A DNA stretch of 64,000 nucleotides from Caulobacter sp. SL161 (GTDB lineage Bacteria; Pseudomonadota; Alphaproteobacteria; Caulobacterales; Caulobacteraceae), in assembly GCF_026672375.1 (NCBI RefSeq), contig NZ_JAPPRA010000001.1, positions 3,286,001-3,350,000 of the forward strand. Direction: 5' to 3'. This document shows, in pieces, positions 26,810-35,377 of the stretch; position 1 is the first letter of the stretch; every line of letters starts with the position of its first letter. Position numbers and translations under genes: made by a program. Under the pieces are notes generated by a model. It saw only the letters and a program-made list of their open reading frames with translations. It was not told the origin of the DNA and made no database searches.

Positions 26810-27406
26810 TCACCCGCCCTTACGCTTCACGAACCGCAGCGCCGTGTGCGTGGTCGAAAACCCGCAGACCTTGGTGTCCGAGAACCCCAGGCCGCGCGCC
26901 GCGCCCAGGATGTCGGTGTCCTTCAGCGGCGCGCCCTTGCCCTTGCGCGAGACGACCCAGATCGCGCCCTTGTCGGCCAGGCCGCCCTTCCAGTCGTCCA
27001 TGCGGTCGAGATCGGCCAGGTCTTCGGCGGCCAGGAACAGGATGTCGATATCCTCGTCGGCCTCGACCGGCTCCACGCGGGTCGAGAGCTCCTCGAGGAA
27101 GGCCTCGTCCTCGACGCCGTCGATCACCACGGTCATGCCGGGCTTCACGCCCAGCTTGTCCAGGCGCGAGGGCGGGTTGAGGATGGCGTGGACCCACTTA
27201 GCGGCCTGGCCGGGCTCCAGGGTGAAGCGCGTGCCGTCGCTCAAAACGAGGTCATCGCCCTCGGCGCGGACGTTCTTGAGGGCGTGGCCCTGATAGATGC
27301 CGCGCACCGCGCCGCGGAAGATCAGCTTGGGCGGCTCCCACAGGAGCTTGCCCTCGCTCTCGCCGTCGGACAGCTGCCCCCAGACGCCGCTCGCCTCCTT
27401 ACCCAT
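26810..27406 (-). CDS. DUF3052-type protein with N-terminal beta domain
   Basis: 198-aa cytosolic protein. Residues 1-75 form a small domain (LLWEPPKLIFRGAVRGIYQG, LEPGQAAKWVHAILNPPSRLDKLG). Residues 80-198 match the DUF3052 pattern: KLGVKPGMTVVIDGV, an alternating hydrophobic core with IDILFLAAEDLADL, IWVVSRKGKG, and the C-terminal DTKVCGFSTTHTALRFVKRK. Function is not known; similar domains are sometimes described as uncharacterised SAM-like folds. It begins 2 nt after the crotonase-family gene stop, so the two are one operon. Confidence 0.7.
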   Translation of the reverse strand: MGKEASGVWGQLSDGESEGKLLWEPPKLIFRGAVRGIYQGHALKNVRAEGDDLVLSDGTRFTLEPGQAAKWVHAILNPPSRLDKLGVKPGMTVVIDGVEDEAFLEELSTRVEPVEADEDIDILFLAAEDLADLDRMDDWKGGLADKGAIWVVSRKGKGAPLKDTDILGAARGLGFSDTKVCGFSTTHTALRFVKRKGG

Positions 27407-27408
27407 CC

Positions 27409-28206
27409 TCAGGCGCCCTTAAACACAGGGCTGCGCTTTTCGAGGATGGCGTCGACGCCTTCCATGTGGTCCTCGGTGTGGTGGGCGATGGCCTGGGCGG
27501 CCGCGCTCATCTCCATCAGCGTGTCATAGCTGGCGGTCTGGCCGTGCTTGAGCAGGCTCTTGGCCATGCGCAGGGCGTGCGGCGGCTGCTGGGCGATCCG
27601 TTCGGCCAGGGCCATCGCCTCGCCCATCAGGTCGCCGGCCGGGACGGCCTTGCTGATCAGGCCCCACTCGGCGGCCTTGGCCGCGTCGATGACGTCGCCG
27701 GTGAACAGAAGCTCGGCCGCGCGGCTCATGCCGATCGTACGCGGCATCAGCCAGGCGCCGCCGTCGCCGGGGATCAAACCGAGCTTGAGGAAGGTCACGC
27801 CGAACCGCGCGGTGTCGGCGGCGATACGGATGTCTGTCATGCAGGCCACGTCGCAGCCCAGGCCGATGGCCGCGCCGTTGACCGCCGCGATCGAGGGAAC
27901 CTCCAGGCCGTAGATGGCGCGGACGATGCGGTGGATGTTCTTGCGGTAGCCGTCGCGCACCTTGACACCGTTGCCGCCGAACGCGCCTTCGCGGGCCTTC
28001 ATCGCCTTGACGTCCCCGCCGGCCGAGAAGGCCTTGCCCGCGCCGGTGAGGATCACGCAGCGGATGTCCTGGTCGTCATTGATCGCCTCGCAGGCCGCCG
28101 CCACCTGATCGCCGTCCCCCGGCGCGCCCAGAGCGTTCATTGCATCTGGCCGATTCAGAGTAAGGATAGCGATGTGACCGCGCTTTTCGGTGAGGATCAG
28201 AGACAA
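27409..28206 (-). CDS. Enoyl-CoA hydratase/isomerase (crotonase) family protein
   Basis: 265-aa crotonase-fold enzyme. The start is TTG at 28206 (SD GGAG, 7 nt), giving MSLILTEKRGHIAILTLNRPDAMNAL. Oxyanion-hole segments are GKAFSAGGDVKAM and VNGAAIGLGCDVACMTDIRIA. The two hydratase glutamates are not conserved: the GGGCE position is GLGCD, and the QPE position lies in FGVTFLKLGLIPGDGG with no acid. It may be an isomerase, hydrolase or a divergent hydratase acting on an acyl-CoA. It is in an operon with the DUF3052 gene. Confidence 0.85.
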   Translation of the reverse strand: MSLILTEKRGHIAILTLNRPDAMNALGAPGDGDQVAAACEAINDDQDIRCVILTGAGKAFSAGGDVKAMKAREGAFGGNGVKVRDGYRKNIHRIVRAIYGLEVPSIAAVNGAAIGLGCDVACMTDIRIAADTARFGVTFLKLGLIPGDGGAWLMPRTIGMSRAAELLFTGDVIDAAKAAEWGLISKAVPAGDLMGEAMALAERIAQQPPHALRMAKSLLKHGQTASYDTLMEMSAAAQAIAHHTEDHMEGVDAILEKRSPVFKGA

Positions 28207-28379
28207 AGGGACGCTCCTGCCAAGGCTTATTTTTCCATTCCTTAGCCTGTTTTGAGCCAGAACACAGCCAAGCAAGCCATGACGACGATTGCATCTTCTC
28301 ACATCACGAAAATGCGACTGGCGCGCGGGCGCGAGCCGACATTCAAATAGGTCTTGGGACGAGAAAGAAGGCTACGGCG

Positions 28380-28742
28380 ATGACCGAGCTCGAAAAGGCC
28401 CGACACGTGCTGATCATCGAGGATGAAATCCTCGTCGCGTTCGAGGTCGAAGCCCTTCTGGCGGAACAGGGCTTCACCAGTTTCGACATCGCCGACAGCC
28501 CCGGCGACGCGCTGGCCCTTGCCCTGGCCAATCCCCCGGATCTGATTACGGCGGACTACCGCATTGTGGGCGGGACAGGCGTGGAGGCTGTCGAGGCGAT
28601 CCAGCGGCGGCTCGGGCATATTCCGGTGGTGTATGTGACGGGCAACGCCGATCAGGTTCGAGACGGTCTCAAGCCGGTGGTCGACAAGCCGATCTCGCCG
28701 CGCCACCTCGCTGAAGCCTGCGCGCGAGCGTTCGCCGCCTGA
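28380..28742 (+). CDS. Single-domain response regulator
   Basis: 120-aa protein consisting only of a receiver domain. Acidic pocket in HVLIIEDEILVAFEVEALLAE (Glu/Asp 15-16), the phospho-acceptor Asp in DLITADYRIVGGTG (about residue 58), the Thr switch in VVYVTGNAD and the conserved Lys in VVDKPIS. With no output domain it must act through protein contacts, as do several Caulobacter regulators downstream of HWE kinases. No kinase is adjacent; the HWE kinase at 8217-9233 is a conceivable but untested partner. Weak SD GAAAGAAGG upstream. Confidence 0.9.
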   Translation: MTELEKARHVLIIEDEILVAFEVEALLAEQGFTSFDIADSPGDALALALANPPDLITADYRIVGGTGVEAVEAIQRRLGHIPVVYVTGNADQVRDGLKPVVDKPISPRHLAEACARAFAA

Positions 28743-28792
28743 GATGGCCACAGCCGCGTCACGCGCCTAAGACAGGCCCACGGGAGGACGCG

Positions 28793-29407
28793 ATGCACGA
28801 GATCACCACCGTCGAGGCGCTTGAAGCGCTGTACCGGCCAGCGCCTGTTCCAGCCTCGACCGTGAAGGTCAGCGACCACATCACCCCGCACTACGCCGCG
28901 CTGATCCAGGCCTCGCCGTTCGTGGCCCTGGCCACCGTCGGCCCTGAAGGCCTGGACTGCAGCCCGCGCGGCGACCTGCCCGGCTTTGTCCGCATCGCCG
29001 ATCCGCGCACGCTGATGTTGCCCGACCGGCGCGGCAACAATCGCATCGATTCCTTGCGCAACATTGTCCGCGATCCGCGTGTCGCTCTGCTGTTCCTGAT
29101 CCCCGGCTCGGGCACAACCTTCCGCGTCAACGGCCGCGCGGTGCTGAGCGCCGATCCGGCGCTGCTGGAAAGTTTCTCAGTCGACGGCAAGCCGCCGCGC
29201 ACCGTGACCGTGGTGACGGTCGAGGAGGCCTACTTCCAGTGCGCCCGGGCGATCGTGCGCTCGGGCCTTTGGAAGCCGGAAAGTCAGGTCGATCCCAAGG
29301 TCCTGCCGACGCCGGGCGAGATGCTGGCGGCCGTCACCGCCGGCGAGGTCGGCGGCGAGACCTATGACCGCGAGTGGCCCGGCCGGGCGGCCAAGAGCCT
29401 CTGGTAG
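28793..29407 (+). CDS. Pyridoxamine 5'-phosphate oxidase-like FMN-binding protein
   Basis: 204-aa protein of the PNPOx split-barrel family (MSMEG_1061-like subgroup). Residues 35-150 contain ASPFVALATVGPEGLDCSPRGDLPGFV, DRRGNNRIDSLRNIVRDPRVALLFLIPGSGTTFRVNGRA, the usual flavin-binding segments. The C-terminus ARAIVRSGLWKPE is typical of the subgroup. Likely an F420- or FMN-dependent oxidoreductase or a flavin sink; substrate unknown. It follows the response regulator by 50 nt but need not share its function. Confidence 0.85.
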   Translation: MHEITTVEALEALYRPAPVPASTVKVSDHITPHYAALIQASPFVALATVGPEGLDCSPRGDLPGFVRIADPRTLMLPDRRGNNRIDSLRNIVRDPRVALLFLIPGSGTTFRVNGRAVLSADPALLESFSVDGKPPRTVTVVTVEEAYFQCARAIVRSGLWKPESQVDPKVLPTPGEMLAAVTAGEVGGETYDREWPGRAAKSLW

Positions 29408-29502
29408 AGATCACCGCCAAATCGAGAACGGGCACGCTTGCCATCGCCCTCAAACGCAACCTAGGGTGCGCACGCTCAACGGGGAGCGCCCTCCTAGCGG
29501 GA

Positions 29503-32286
29503 ATGACTATGAAGAAGCTGTTCGCGTCCGCCGCCGTCTTAGCCCTGATCGCCGCCTCGCCCACCCTGGCCCAGGCGCCCGCCAAGGCCCCCGCGCCGAA
29601 GGCCGCAGCGAAGGTCACCGGCGCCATGGCTTCCGCCCTGCCGACCATCGACATCCCGCACACCACCTTCAAGCTTTCCAACGGCCTGACCGTCATCGTC
29701 CATGAGGACCGCAAAGCGCCGATCGTCGCGGTGAACATCTGGTACCATGTCGGCTCCAAGAACGAGCCGGCCGGCAAGACCGGCTTTGCCCACCTGTTCG
29801 AACACCTGATGTTCAACGGCTCGGAAAACTTCAACGACGACTGGTTCAAGGCGCTGGAGAAGCTGGGCGCCACGGACCTGAACGGGACGACCAACAACGA
29901 TCGGACCAACTATTTCCAGAACGTGCCGACGGCGGCGCTGGACCAGGTGCTGTGGCTGGAAAGCGACCGCATGGGCTGGCTGCTGAACGCCATCGACAAG
30001 GCCAAGCTGGATGAGCAGCGCGGCGTCGTTCAGAACGAAAAGCGCCAGGGCGAGAACCAGCCCTATGGTCAGGTCTGGAACGTCATCACCGAAAGCACCT
30101 ACCCGAAGGATCACCCCTACGGTCACACCGTCATCGGCTCGATGGCCGACCTCGACGCCGCGTCGCTGGACGATGTGAAGACCTGGTTCAAGAACTACTA
30201 TGGCCCCGCCAACGCCACGCTGGTTCTGGCCGGCGACATCTCGGTCGCCGAGGCCAAGGCCAAGGTCGAAAAGTACTTCGGCGATATCCCCTCGGGCCCG
30301 CCGGTGATCCGCCAGAAGGAATGGATCGCCAAGCGGACCGGCTCTCAGCGCGCCGAGATGCAGGACCGCGTGCCGCAGACGCGCATCTACAAGGTGTGGA
30401 ACACGCCGGGCTTCGGCGCCGCCGACGGCGACTATCTGGACCTGCTGAGCGACGTGCTGGTCTCGGACAAGACCTCGCGGCTCTACAAGCGTCTGGTCTT
30501 CACCGACCAGTCCGCCACCGCCGTCGGCGCCGGCGTCAGCCTCAGCGAGATCGGCGGCCAGTTCATCGTCACCCTGACCGTCAAGCCGGGCGGTGATCCG
30601 GCTGCGGTGGAGAAGGCGTTCGACGAAGAGTTCCAGCGCCTGCTGCGCGACGGCCCCACGCCCGAAGAAGTCGCCAAGGTCCGCACCAACAGCCTGGCCA
30701 ACATGGTGCGCGGCGCCGAGCGGATCGGCGGCTTCGGCGGCAAGTCCGATCTCCTGGCCCAGAACCAGGTCTTTCTGGGCGACCCCGGCGCCTACAAGCA
30801 CAGCCTCGAACGCATCCGTAGCGCCAAGCCGGCCGATCTGGTGGCGGCGGGTCGCAAATGGCTGACCGACGGCGACTTCACCCTGACGGTGTCGCCCTTC
30901 CCCAACTACAAGGCCGCGACCGCAGGCGCGGACCGCAAGGTGATGCCCGAGGTCGGCGCGCAGAAGCCCCCGAGCTTCGTCAAGCTGCACCGCGGGGCGC
31001 TGTCGAACGGCCTGAAGGTCGTCCTCGCCGAGCGTCGCGATACGCCGCAGGTCCAGTTCAGCCTGGTCTTCGACGCGGGCCAGGCGGCCGAGACCGGCGG
31101 CAAGGCGGGCGTCTCGTCCCTGGCGGTCGGCATGCTGACCGAGGGCACCACCAATCGTGACAACCTGACGCTCAGCCGCGAGCTGGCGCAGTTGGGCGCG
31201 GAGATTCGCACCGGCAACGGCCTCGACACCTCGACCGTGTCGCTGAACACCCTGACCACCACGCTTGATCCGGCCCTGGCGCTGTTCGCCGACATCCTGC
31301 GCAATCCGGCCTACACGTCCGAAGACCTGACCCGCCGCAAGCGCCTGACGATCGCCGGCATCCAGCAGGCCAAGCAGAATCCGAACGCCATGGCTTCGCG
31401 GATCCTGCCGGTGCTGGCCTATGGCCCGTCCAGCCCCTACGGCGTGCTGGCCACGGAAGCCAGCGTCGGCGCCATCACGCGCGATGACCTGATCGCCTAT
31501 CAGAAGGCCTGGCTGCAGCCCAAGGACGCCACCCTGATCATCGTCGGGGACACCACGCTCGAGCAAATCCTGCCCAAGCTGGAAGCCCAGCTGGGCGGCT
31601 GGACCGGCGCTCAGGCCAAGGCCAAGCCGCCGATCACCGCCACGCCGAACAAGGGCGCGGTCTATCTGATCGACAAGCCCGGCGCCCAGCAGTCGATGCT
31701 GATGGTCGGCAACCTGGTCCCGCCCCGTGATCCGAGCGACGAAGCCGCGGTCGACGTGATGAACACCCTGTTCGGCGGCGACTTCGTCTCGCGCCTGAAC
31801 ATGAACCTGCGCGAGGACAAGCATTGGTCCTACGGCGCCGGCAGCTTCGTGCGCCCCGCCCGGGGCACGCGTCTGTTCCAGGCCTATGCGGCGGTGCAGA
31901 CCGACAAGACCGCCGAGTCGTTCGCCGAAACCCGCAAGGAGCTTTTGGGAATCATCGGCGACAAGCCGATCACCGCCGCCGAACTGGCCAAGGCCCAGAA
32001 CAGCCTGACGCTGTCCCTGCCCGGCACCTGGGAGACGGCCGCCGGAGTCGGCGGGTCGATCTCCGAGCTGGTCAACTTCAACCTGCCCGACAGCTATCCG
32101 GAGAACTATCCGCGCGACGTTCGCGCCGTCACGCTCGACACCGCCTCGGCGGCCGCCAAGAAGGTGATCAAGCCCGACGAACTGGTCTGGTTGATCGTCG
32201 GCGATCGGGCCAGCGTCGAGCCCAAGCTCAAGGCCATGGGCCTGGAGCTGCGGGTCATCGACGCCGACGGCAACCCTGCGAAATAG
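29503..32286 (+). CDS. Exported M16 zinc peptidase (pitrilysin-like, two domain pairs)
   Basis: 927-aa inverse-zincin peptidase, exported by a signal peptide (MTMKKLFASAAVLALIAASPTLAQA). The active N-terminal half carries the HxxEH motif in HLFEHLMFNGSENF and the distal zinc Glu in the EQRGVVQNEKRQGEN region. The C-terminal half (about 500-920) is the degenerate M16_C-like pair with QQSMLMVGNLVPPRD and NTLFGGDFVSRLNMNLREDKHWSYG, the substrate-binding R/Y motif. It probably degrades peptides in the periplasm. The start may alternatively be the ATG 6 nt downstream. It ends convergently with the M28 gene at a strong hairpin. Confidence 0.9.
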   Translation: MTMKKLFASAAVLALIAASPTLAQAPAKAPAPKAAAKVTGAMASALPTIDIPHTTFKLSNGLTVIVHEDRKAPIVAVNIWYHVGSKNEPAGKTGFAHLFEHLMFNGSENFNDDWFKALEKLGATDLNGTTNNDRTNYFQNVPTAALDQVLWLESDRMGWLLNAIDKAKLDEQRGVVQNEKRQGENQPYGQVWNVITESTYPKDHPYGHTVIGSMADLDAASLDDVKTWFKNYYGPANATLVLAGDISVAEAKAKVEKYFGDIPSGPPVIRQKEWIAKRTGSQRAEMQDRVPQTRIYKVWNTPGFGAADGDYLDLLSDVLVSDKTSRLYKRLVFTDQSATAVGAGVSLSEIGGQFIVTLTVKPGGDPAAVEKAFDEEFQRLLRDGPTPEEVAKVRTNSLANMVRGAERIGGFGGKSDLLAQNQVFLGDPGAYKHSLERIRSAKPADLVAAGRKWLTDGDFTLTVSPFPNYKAATAGADRKVMPEVGAQKPPSFVKLHRGALSNGLKVVLAERRDTPQVQFSLVFDAGQAAETGGKAGVSSLAVGMLTEGTTNRDNLTLSRELAQLGAEIRTGNGLDTSTVSLNTLTTTLDPALALFADILRNPAYTSEDLTRRKRLTIAGIQQAKQNPNAMASRILPVLAYGPSSPYGVLATEASVGAITRDDLIAYQKAWLQPKDATLIIVGDTTLEQILPKLEAQLGGWTGAQAKAKPPITATPNKGAVYLIDKPGAQQSMLMVGNLVPPRDPSDEAAVDVMNTLFGGDFVSRLNMNLREDKHWSYGAGSFVRPARGTRLFQAYAAVQTDKTAESFAETRKELLGIIGDKPITAAELAKAQNSLTLSLPGTWETAAGVGGSISELVNFNLPDSYPENYPRDVRAVTLDTASAAAKKVIKPDELVWLIVGDRASVEPKLKAMGLELRVIDADGNPAK

Positions 32287-32297
32287 AGGCTCAAGCG

Positions 32298-32325
32298 CCG
32301 CCGCTCCCGCACCCGGGAGCGGCGG
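32298..32325. terminator. Bidirectional hairpin between the M16 and M28 genes
   Basis: CCGCCGCTCCCG-cacc-CGGGAGCGGCGG forms a perfect 12-bp stem with a 4-nt loop, placed midway between two convergent stop codons. It lacks a T-run on either side, but its position and strength fit a shared terminator. Confidence 0.65.
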
Positions 32326-32339
32326 GATGCCAGAGCTGG

Positions 32340-33944
32340 CTACTTCCCGGTCGCAAACCGCTTGAAGAAGCTGGTCGGGAGCCACTGCGGGCGTTCGGGC
32401 GTATCGGCGATCTCACGGATCAGCGTCGCCATATAGGCGTTGAACCGCACCGCCGTCGGCAGGTCGAAGGGCTGGGAGATGTCGTCCTTGGGCCCATGGT
32501 AGCGCTCGGCGCGCCACTGGCGGTCGGCTGCAGCCTCAGGCGATCCCACCGGATGGGCCAGACGGCCGGCGAGCGCCGGAACACCCGTGCGGATGAAGCT
32601 GTACTGATCCGAGCGCACGAAACTCAGCTGGTTCGGCGCGGGGTCGGGCATGACGGTAAAGCCCTGGCTGGCGGCGGCCCGCCGCGCGATCGGCCCCAGC
32701 GTCGACTCCTCCTCGCCCATGACGATGATGTTGCGGGCCGGACGCGAGGGCATGAACATGTCCATGTTCACGTTGGCGACGATGGCTTTCTTGTCCACGG
32801 TCGGCCGCTCGGCGAAGTACTGTGACCCCAGCAGGCCCTGCTCCTCTGCGGTGACCGCCAGGAAGATGATCGAGCGCTTGGGCGGCGCCCCGGCCTTCAG
32901 GGCGGCGGCCTGCTCGATCAGCGAGGCCACCCCGCTGGCGTTGTCCATCGCGCCGTTGTTGATCGCATCGCCGTCGATCGGCGCCCCGACGCCCAGGCCG
33001 TCCAGATGGGCGGTCAGGACGACGTATTCCTTGGACAGAACGGGATCCGAGCCCGGCAGCATGGCCGCCACATTCGGCGAGGTCGCCGGGGTGTTTTCCC
33101 GCGAGACCGCCGCCTTGACGCTCTGGTTCAGCGCAAAGCCCGGCAGCGCCTTGCCGGCGTCCGCCAGCACCAGCAGGTCTTCCAGCGTCCGTCCCGAGAC
33201 CGAAAACAGCTTGCCGGCCTGGGCCGGGTTCATGGCGGCGGTGAAGAACTCGCCCTTCACCGGGTTCATCGCCGGATCGGCCAGGCGCATCTGAGGATCG
33301 CCCGCGCGCAGTTTCGACCGCGCCCAGGGAATCTCGACCTGTTTGGGGTTCTGGATCGTGATCAGCCCGATCGCGCCGGCCTTCTGCAGCGACTCCCAGC
33401 GGTCGCGCGCGGCATGGGCGCGCAGCGAGGCCGACACGGCCGACGGGCCGCCGCTGAGCACGACCGCGACCTTGCCGCGCAGATCAACTCCGGCGAAGTC
33501 GTCATGGCCGGCCTCCGGCATGTGAAGGCCATAGCCCACGAAAACCAGCGGCGCCTCGGGCAGACTGGCAGGCTGTGCGATCCGGGCCGTCAGCACCAGA
33601 TCCTCGCCCAGCAAGAGCGGCGTCGGAACGCCGTCCTTCACCAGCGTCACGCTGGAACGCTCGGCCTGGATGCGCTGGACCGCGAACGACACCGGCTGCA
33701 GATAACCTTGGGTCCCCGCCGGCTTAAGGCCGTGCGCGGCGAAGCGTTCGGCGACATAGGCCGCGGCGCGATCGAAACCCGGCGTTCCGGCCAGACGCCC
33801 CTCCATATTGTCGTCGGCCAGCACCTTGACGTGCGCCCACCACCGCTCGGTCGCGGAGGTCTCTGCGGCATGGGCGAAGGACGCCGAACCGGCGGCGACA
33901 AGGGCGGCCAACACGGCCAGGCGATGCGACGAAAGCTTGATCAT
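32340..33944 (-). CDS. Secreted M28-family zinc peptidase
   Basis: 534-aa exported metallopeptidase. Signal peptide from ATG 33944 (MIKLSSHRLAVLAALVAAGSA, cleavage near AHA-AE). A PA-like domain lies between about 120 and 260, inserted ahead of the catalytic core: VVLTAHLDGLG (zinc His-x-Asp), NNGAMDNASGVA (bridging Asp), LAVTAEEQGLLGS (Glu-Glu) and VNMDMFMPS. It differs from the M28 protein at 4-1401 by its longer pre-catalytic region. Substrate unknown; periplasmic peptide turnover alongside the neighbouring M16 peptidase is plausible. Confidence 0.9.
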   Translation of the reverse strand: MIKLSSHRLAVLAALVAAGSASFAHAAETSATERWWAHVKVLADDNMEGRLAGTPGFDRAAAYVAERFAAHGLKPAGTQGYLQPVSFAVQRIQAERSSVTLVKDGVPTPLLLGEDLVLTARIAQPASLPEAPLVFVGYGLHMPEAGHDDFAGVDLRGKVAVVLSGGPSAVSASLRAHAARDRWESLQKAGAIGLITIQNPKQVEIPWARSKLRAGDPQMRLADPAMNPVKGEFFTAAMNPAQAGKLFSVSGRTLEDLLVLADAGKALPGFALNQSVKAAVSRENTPATSPNVAAMLPGSDPVLSKEYVVLTAHLDGLGVGAPIDGDAINNGAMDNASGVASLIEQAAALKAGAPPKRSIIFLAVTAEEQGLLGSQYFAERPTVDKKAIVANVNMDMFMPSRPARNIIVMGEEESTLGPIARRAAASQGFTVMPDPAPNQLSFVRSDQYSFIRTGVPALAGRLAHPVGSPEAAADRQWRAERYHGPKDDISQPFDLPTAVRFNAYMATLIREIADTPERPQWLPTSFFKRFATGK

Positions 33945-34072
33945 AGCGCTGACTTTCCAAAAGCGCGCCTGATCTGGCAAGAGCCGCCGACCAAACAAAA
34001 GCGGCCCTGGGCTCCCCACCCAAGGCCGCTTGAAACACATCAGTCGCCCCGAAGGGCGCGCCAGATCAGCGC

Positions 34073-34501
34073 TTAGTCGTCACGGTGGACGCGTTCGCGG
34101 CGCTCGTGGCGTTCCTGGGCCTCGACGCTCATGGTCGCCGTCGGGCGAGCTTCCAGTCGGGCCAGGCCGATCGGCTCGCCCGTCTCCTCGCAATAGCCAT
34201 ACGAGCCGTCCTCGACGCGGCGCAGGGCCTGGTCGATCTTGGAGATCAGCTTGCGTTGACGATCACGGGTACGGAGCTCAAGAGCCCTGTCGGTTTCCGA
34301 GGACGCACGATCGGCCAGATCGGCGTGATTCTCGGTTTCTTTCTGGAGATGGGAAACCGTCTCGCGAGATTCGCGGAGGATCTCTTCCTTCCAGGCCAGC
34401 AGCTTTTGCTTGAAATATTCAAGCTGCCGGTCGTTCATAAAAGGCTCGTCCTCGGAAGGACGGTAGTTGGATTTCTCTACTAGAACTGTGGCCGTTTGCA
34501 T
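34073..34501 (-). CDS. dksA: DksA-family RNA polymerase secondary-channel regulator
   Basis: 142-aa protein of the DksA family. It has an N-terminal coiled-coil approach (MNDRQLEYFKQKLLAWKEEIL), helical hairpin tip with the DRAS/ALELR segment, and the C-terminal globular part GSYGYCEETGEPIGLARLEARPTATMSVEAQ. Canonical DksA has four zinc-binding cysteines; only the first remains here (CEET, then TMSVEA), as in one-cysteine alphaproteobacterial DksA. It modulates transcription initiation with ppGpp. Start MQTATVLVEKSNYRP at 34501; the 6 upstream codons are unlikely. A convincing promoter precedes it. Confidence 0.93.
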   Translation of the reverse strand: MQTATVLVEKSNYRPSEDEPFMNDRQLEYFKQKLLAWKEEILRESRETVSHLQKETENHADLADRASSETDRALELRTRDRQRKLISKIDQALRRVEDGSYGYCEETGEPIGLARLEARPTATMSVEAQERHERRERVHRDD

Positions 34502-34545
34502 TAACGCCTCACGCCCCAATGAACTCAGCCCTCGAAGGCCGCGTG

Positions 34546-34573
34546 CTTATACCAAAAGGTGAGCCGTGTTCAA
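34546..34573 (-). promoter_or_regulatory. dksA: Likely sigma-70-type promoter of dksA
   Basis: On the minus strand: -35 TTGAAC (34568-34573), 16-nt spacer, -10 TATAAG (34546-34551). The start of transcription would be near 34539, about 38 nt before the dksA ATG. Confidence 0.5.
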
Positions 34574-34713
34574 TGAACCTCGCGTTAGTGATGCGTTCAC
34601 AAGCGCGCGTTCGCCCGTCAGGCTTCATTTTTCCGGCAAAGGCGGACGCCAGCGAGAGGCGTGGGGCCTGCGTCAGCGGCATGATCGCCTGAAGGACGCC
34701 CCCACGGTCCATG

Positions 34714-35148
34714 CTAGCTCGTCCTGAACTGCAGCTTGGCCAGTTCAACGGCGGCCCGTGTCTCGATCTCGTTCAAGACCCCCTCCAACCGAGGATCATC
34801 GGTCGCTTCGCGCTGCTCGCGGATGGCGCGCGAAAGTCGATCCAGAGCATCCGGCGAAATATCGCCGTCGATCAAGGCGATCCGCACCTCACCTAGAATA
34901 TCGAGGATGTTGTCGGCGCGGCGCACCGCGCGCTTACGGCGCTCCAGCGGACCGCCGACGGGTCCTGCGGCCTGCAGCGCCAGAAGCGCGTCGACCGAGC
35001 CCACGCCGGTCAGCCCCCCGACCGAGGCGGTGCTGGCCGCGCCGCTGGCGGCATTGACAGAGGGCAGCGAAAAGCCCGGCGAACCACCGGCCGGCTTGGC
35101 CCGCGACGCGCCGGTCGCCGAGACACCCCCCGTGCTGGAAACCTTCAT
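34714..35148 (-). CDS. fliX: Flagellar assembly regulator FliX
   Basis: 144-aa protein starting MKVSSTGGVSATGASRAKPAG at 35148. FliX is a Caulobacter-group trans-acting factor that couples completion of the class II basal-body structure to FlbD-activated, sigma-54-dependent class III flagellar genes. The low-complexity Ala/Gly N-terminus is followed by a conserved helical C-terminus (VRRADNILDILGEVRIALIDGDISPDALDRLSRAI, here named by segment). The divergent position to flgI is the known Caulobacter arrangement. A CtrA-like site lies 69-83 nt upstream, consistent with class II control. Confidence 0.9.
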   Translation of the reverse strand: MKVSSTGGVSATGASRAKPAGGSPGFSLPSVNAASGAASTASVGGLTGVGSVDALLALQAAGPVGGPLERRKRAVRRADNILDILGEVRIALIDGDISPDALDRLSRAIREQREATDDPRLEGVLNEIETRAAVELAKLQFRTS

Positions 35149-35216
35149 CCGACAGCTCCAAAAGCCACGCGCGCGAGTCACAAACCTCGCAACGCCCTTA
35201 TAATCAGTTTGGCCGC

Positions 35217-35231
35217 TTGAAGTATGGTTAA
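35217..35231 (-). promoter_or_regulatory. fliX: CtrA-like binding site upstream of fliX
   Basis: On the minus strand TTAACCATACTTCAA matches the CtrA consensus TTAA-N7-TTAA with one mismatch in the second half. It is 69-83 nt upstream of the fliX ATG, with a TATAAG-like -10 sequence downstream on the same strand, as in Caulobacter class II flagellar promoters. Confidence 0.55.
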
Positions 35232-35322
35232 TGCCGGGCAGATTCTGCCGTGAGGCGCCGTCTGGACCGCCGTCACCCCTGGAATCCCTTGAGTCACAAG
35301 GGCTTGGACACGCTCATAAAAC

Positions 35323-35338
35323 TGGCCCGCTTCTGGCA
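35323..35338 (+). promoter_or_regulatory. flgI: Sigma-54-like promoter for flgI
   Basis: TGGCCCGCTTCTGGCA fits the -24/-12 pattern TGGCACG-N4-TTGCA with two mismatches and the invariant GG and GC exactly 12 bp apart (GG 35324-35325, GC 35336-35337). The flgI ATG is at 35378. Class III flagellar genes in Caulobacter are known to use sigma-54. Confidence 0.55.
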
Positions 35339-35377
35339 TGGGGCGGCGCGGGGACGTCTCCCCGCCACGGGACAGCC

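Noticed and set aside
29539-32385. 948-aa minus-strand ORF opposite the M16 peptidase
   Set aside because: Compositional shadow frame without domains; the plus strand has a signal peptide and HxxEH.
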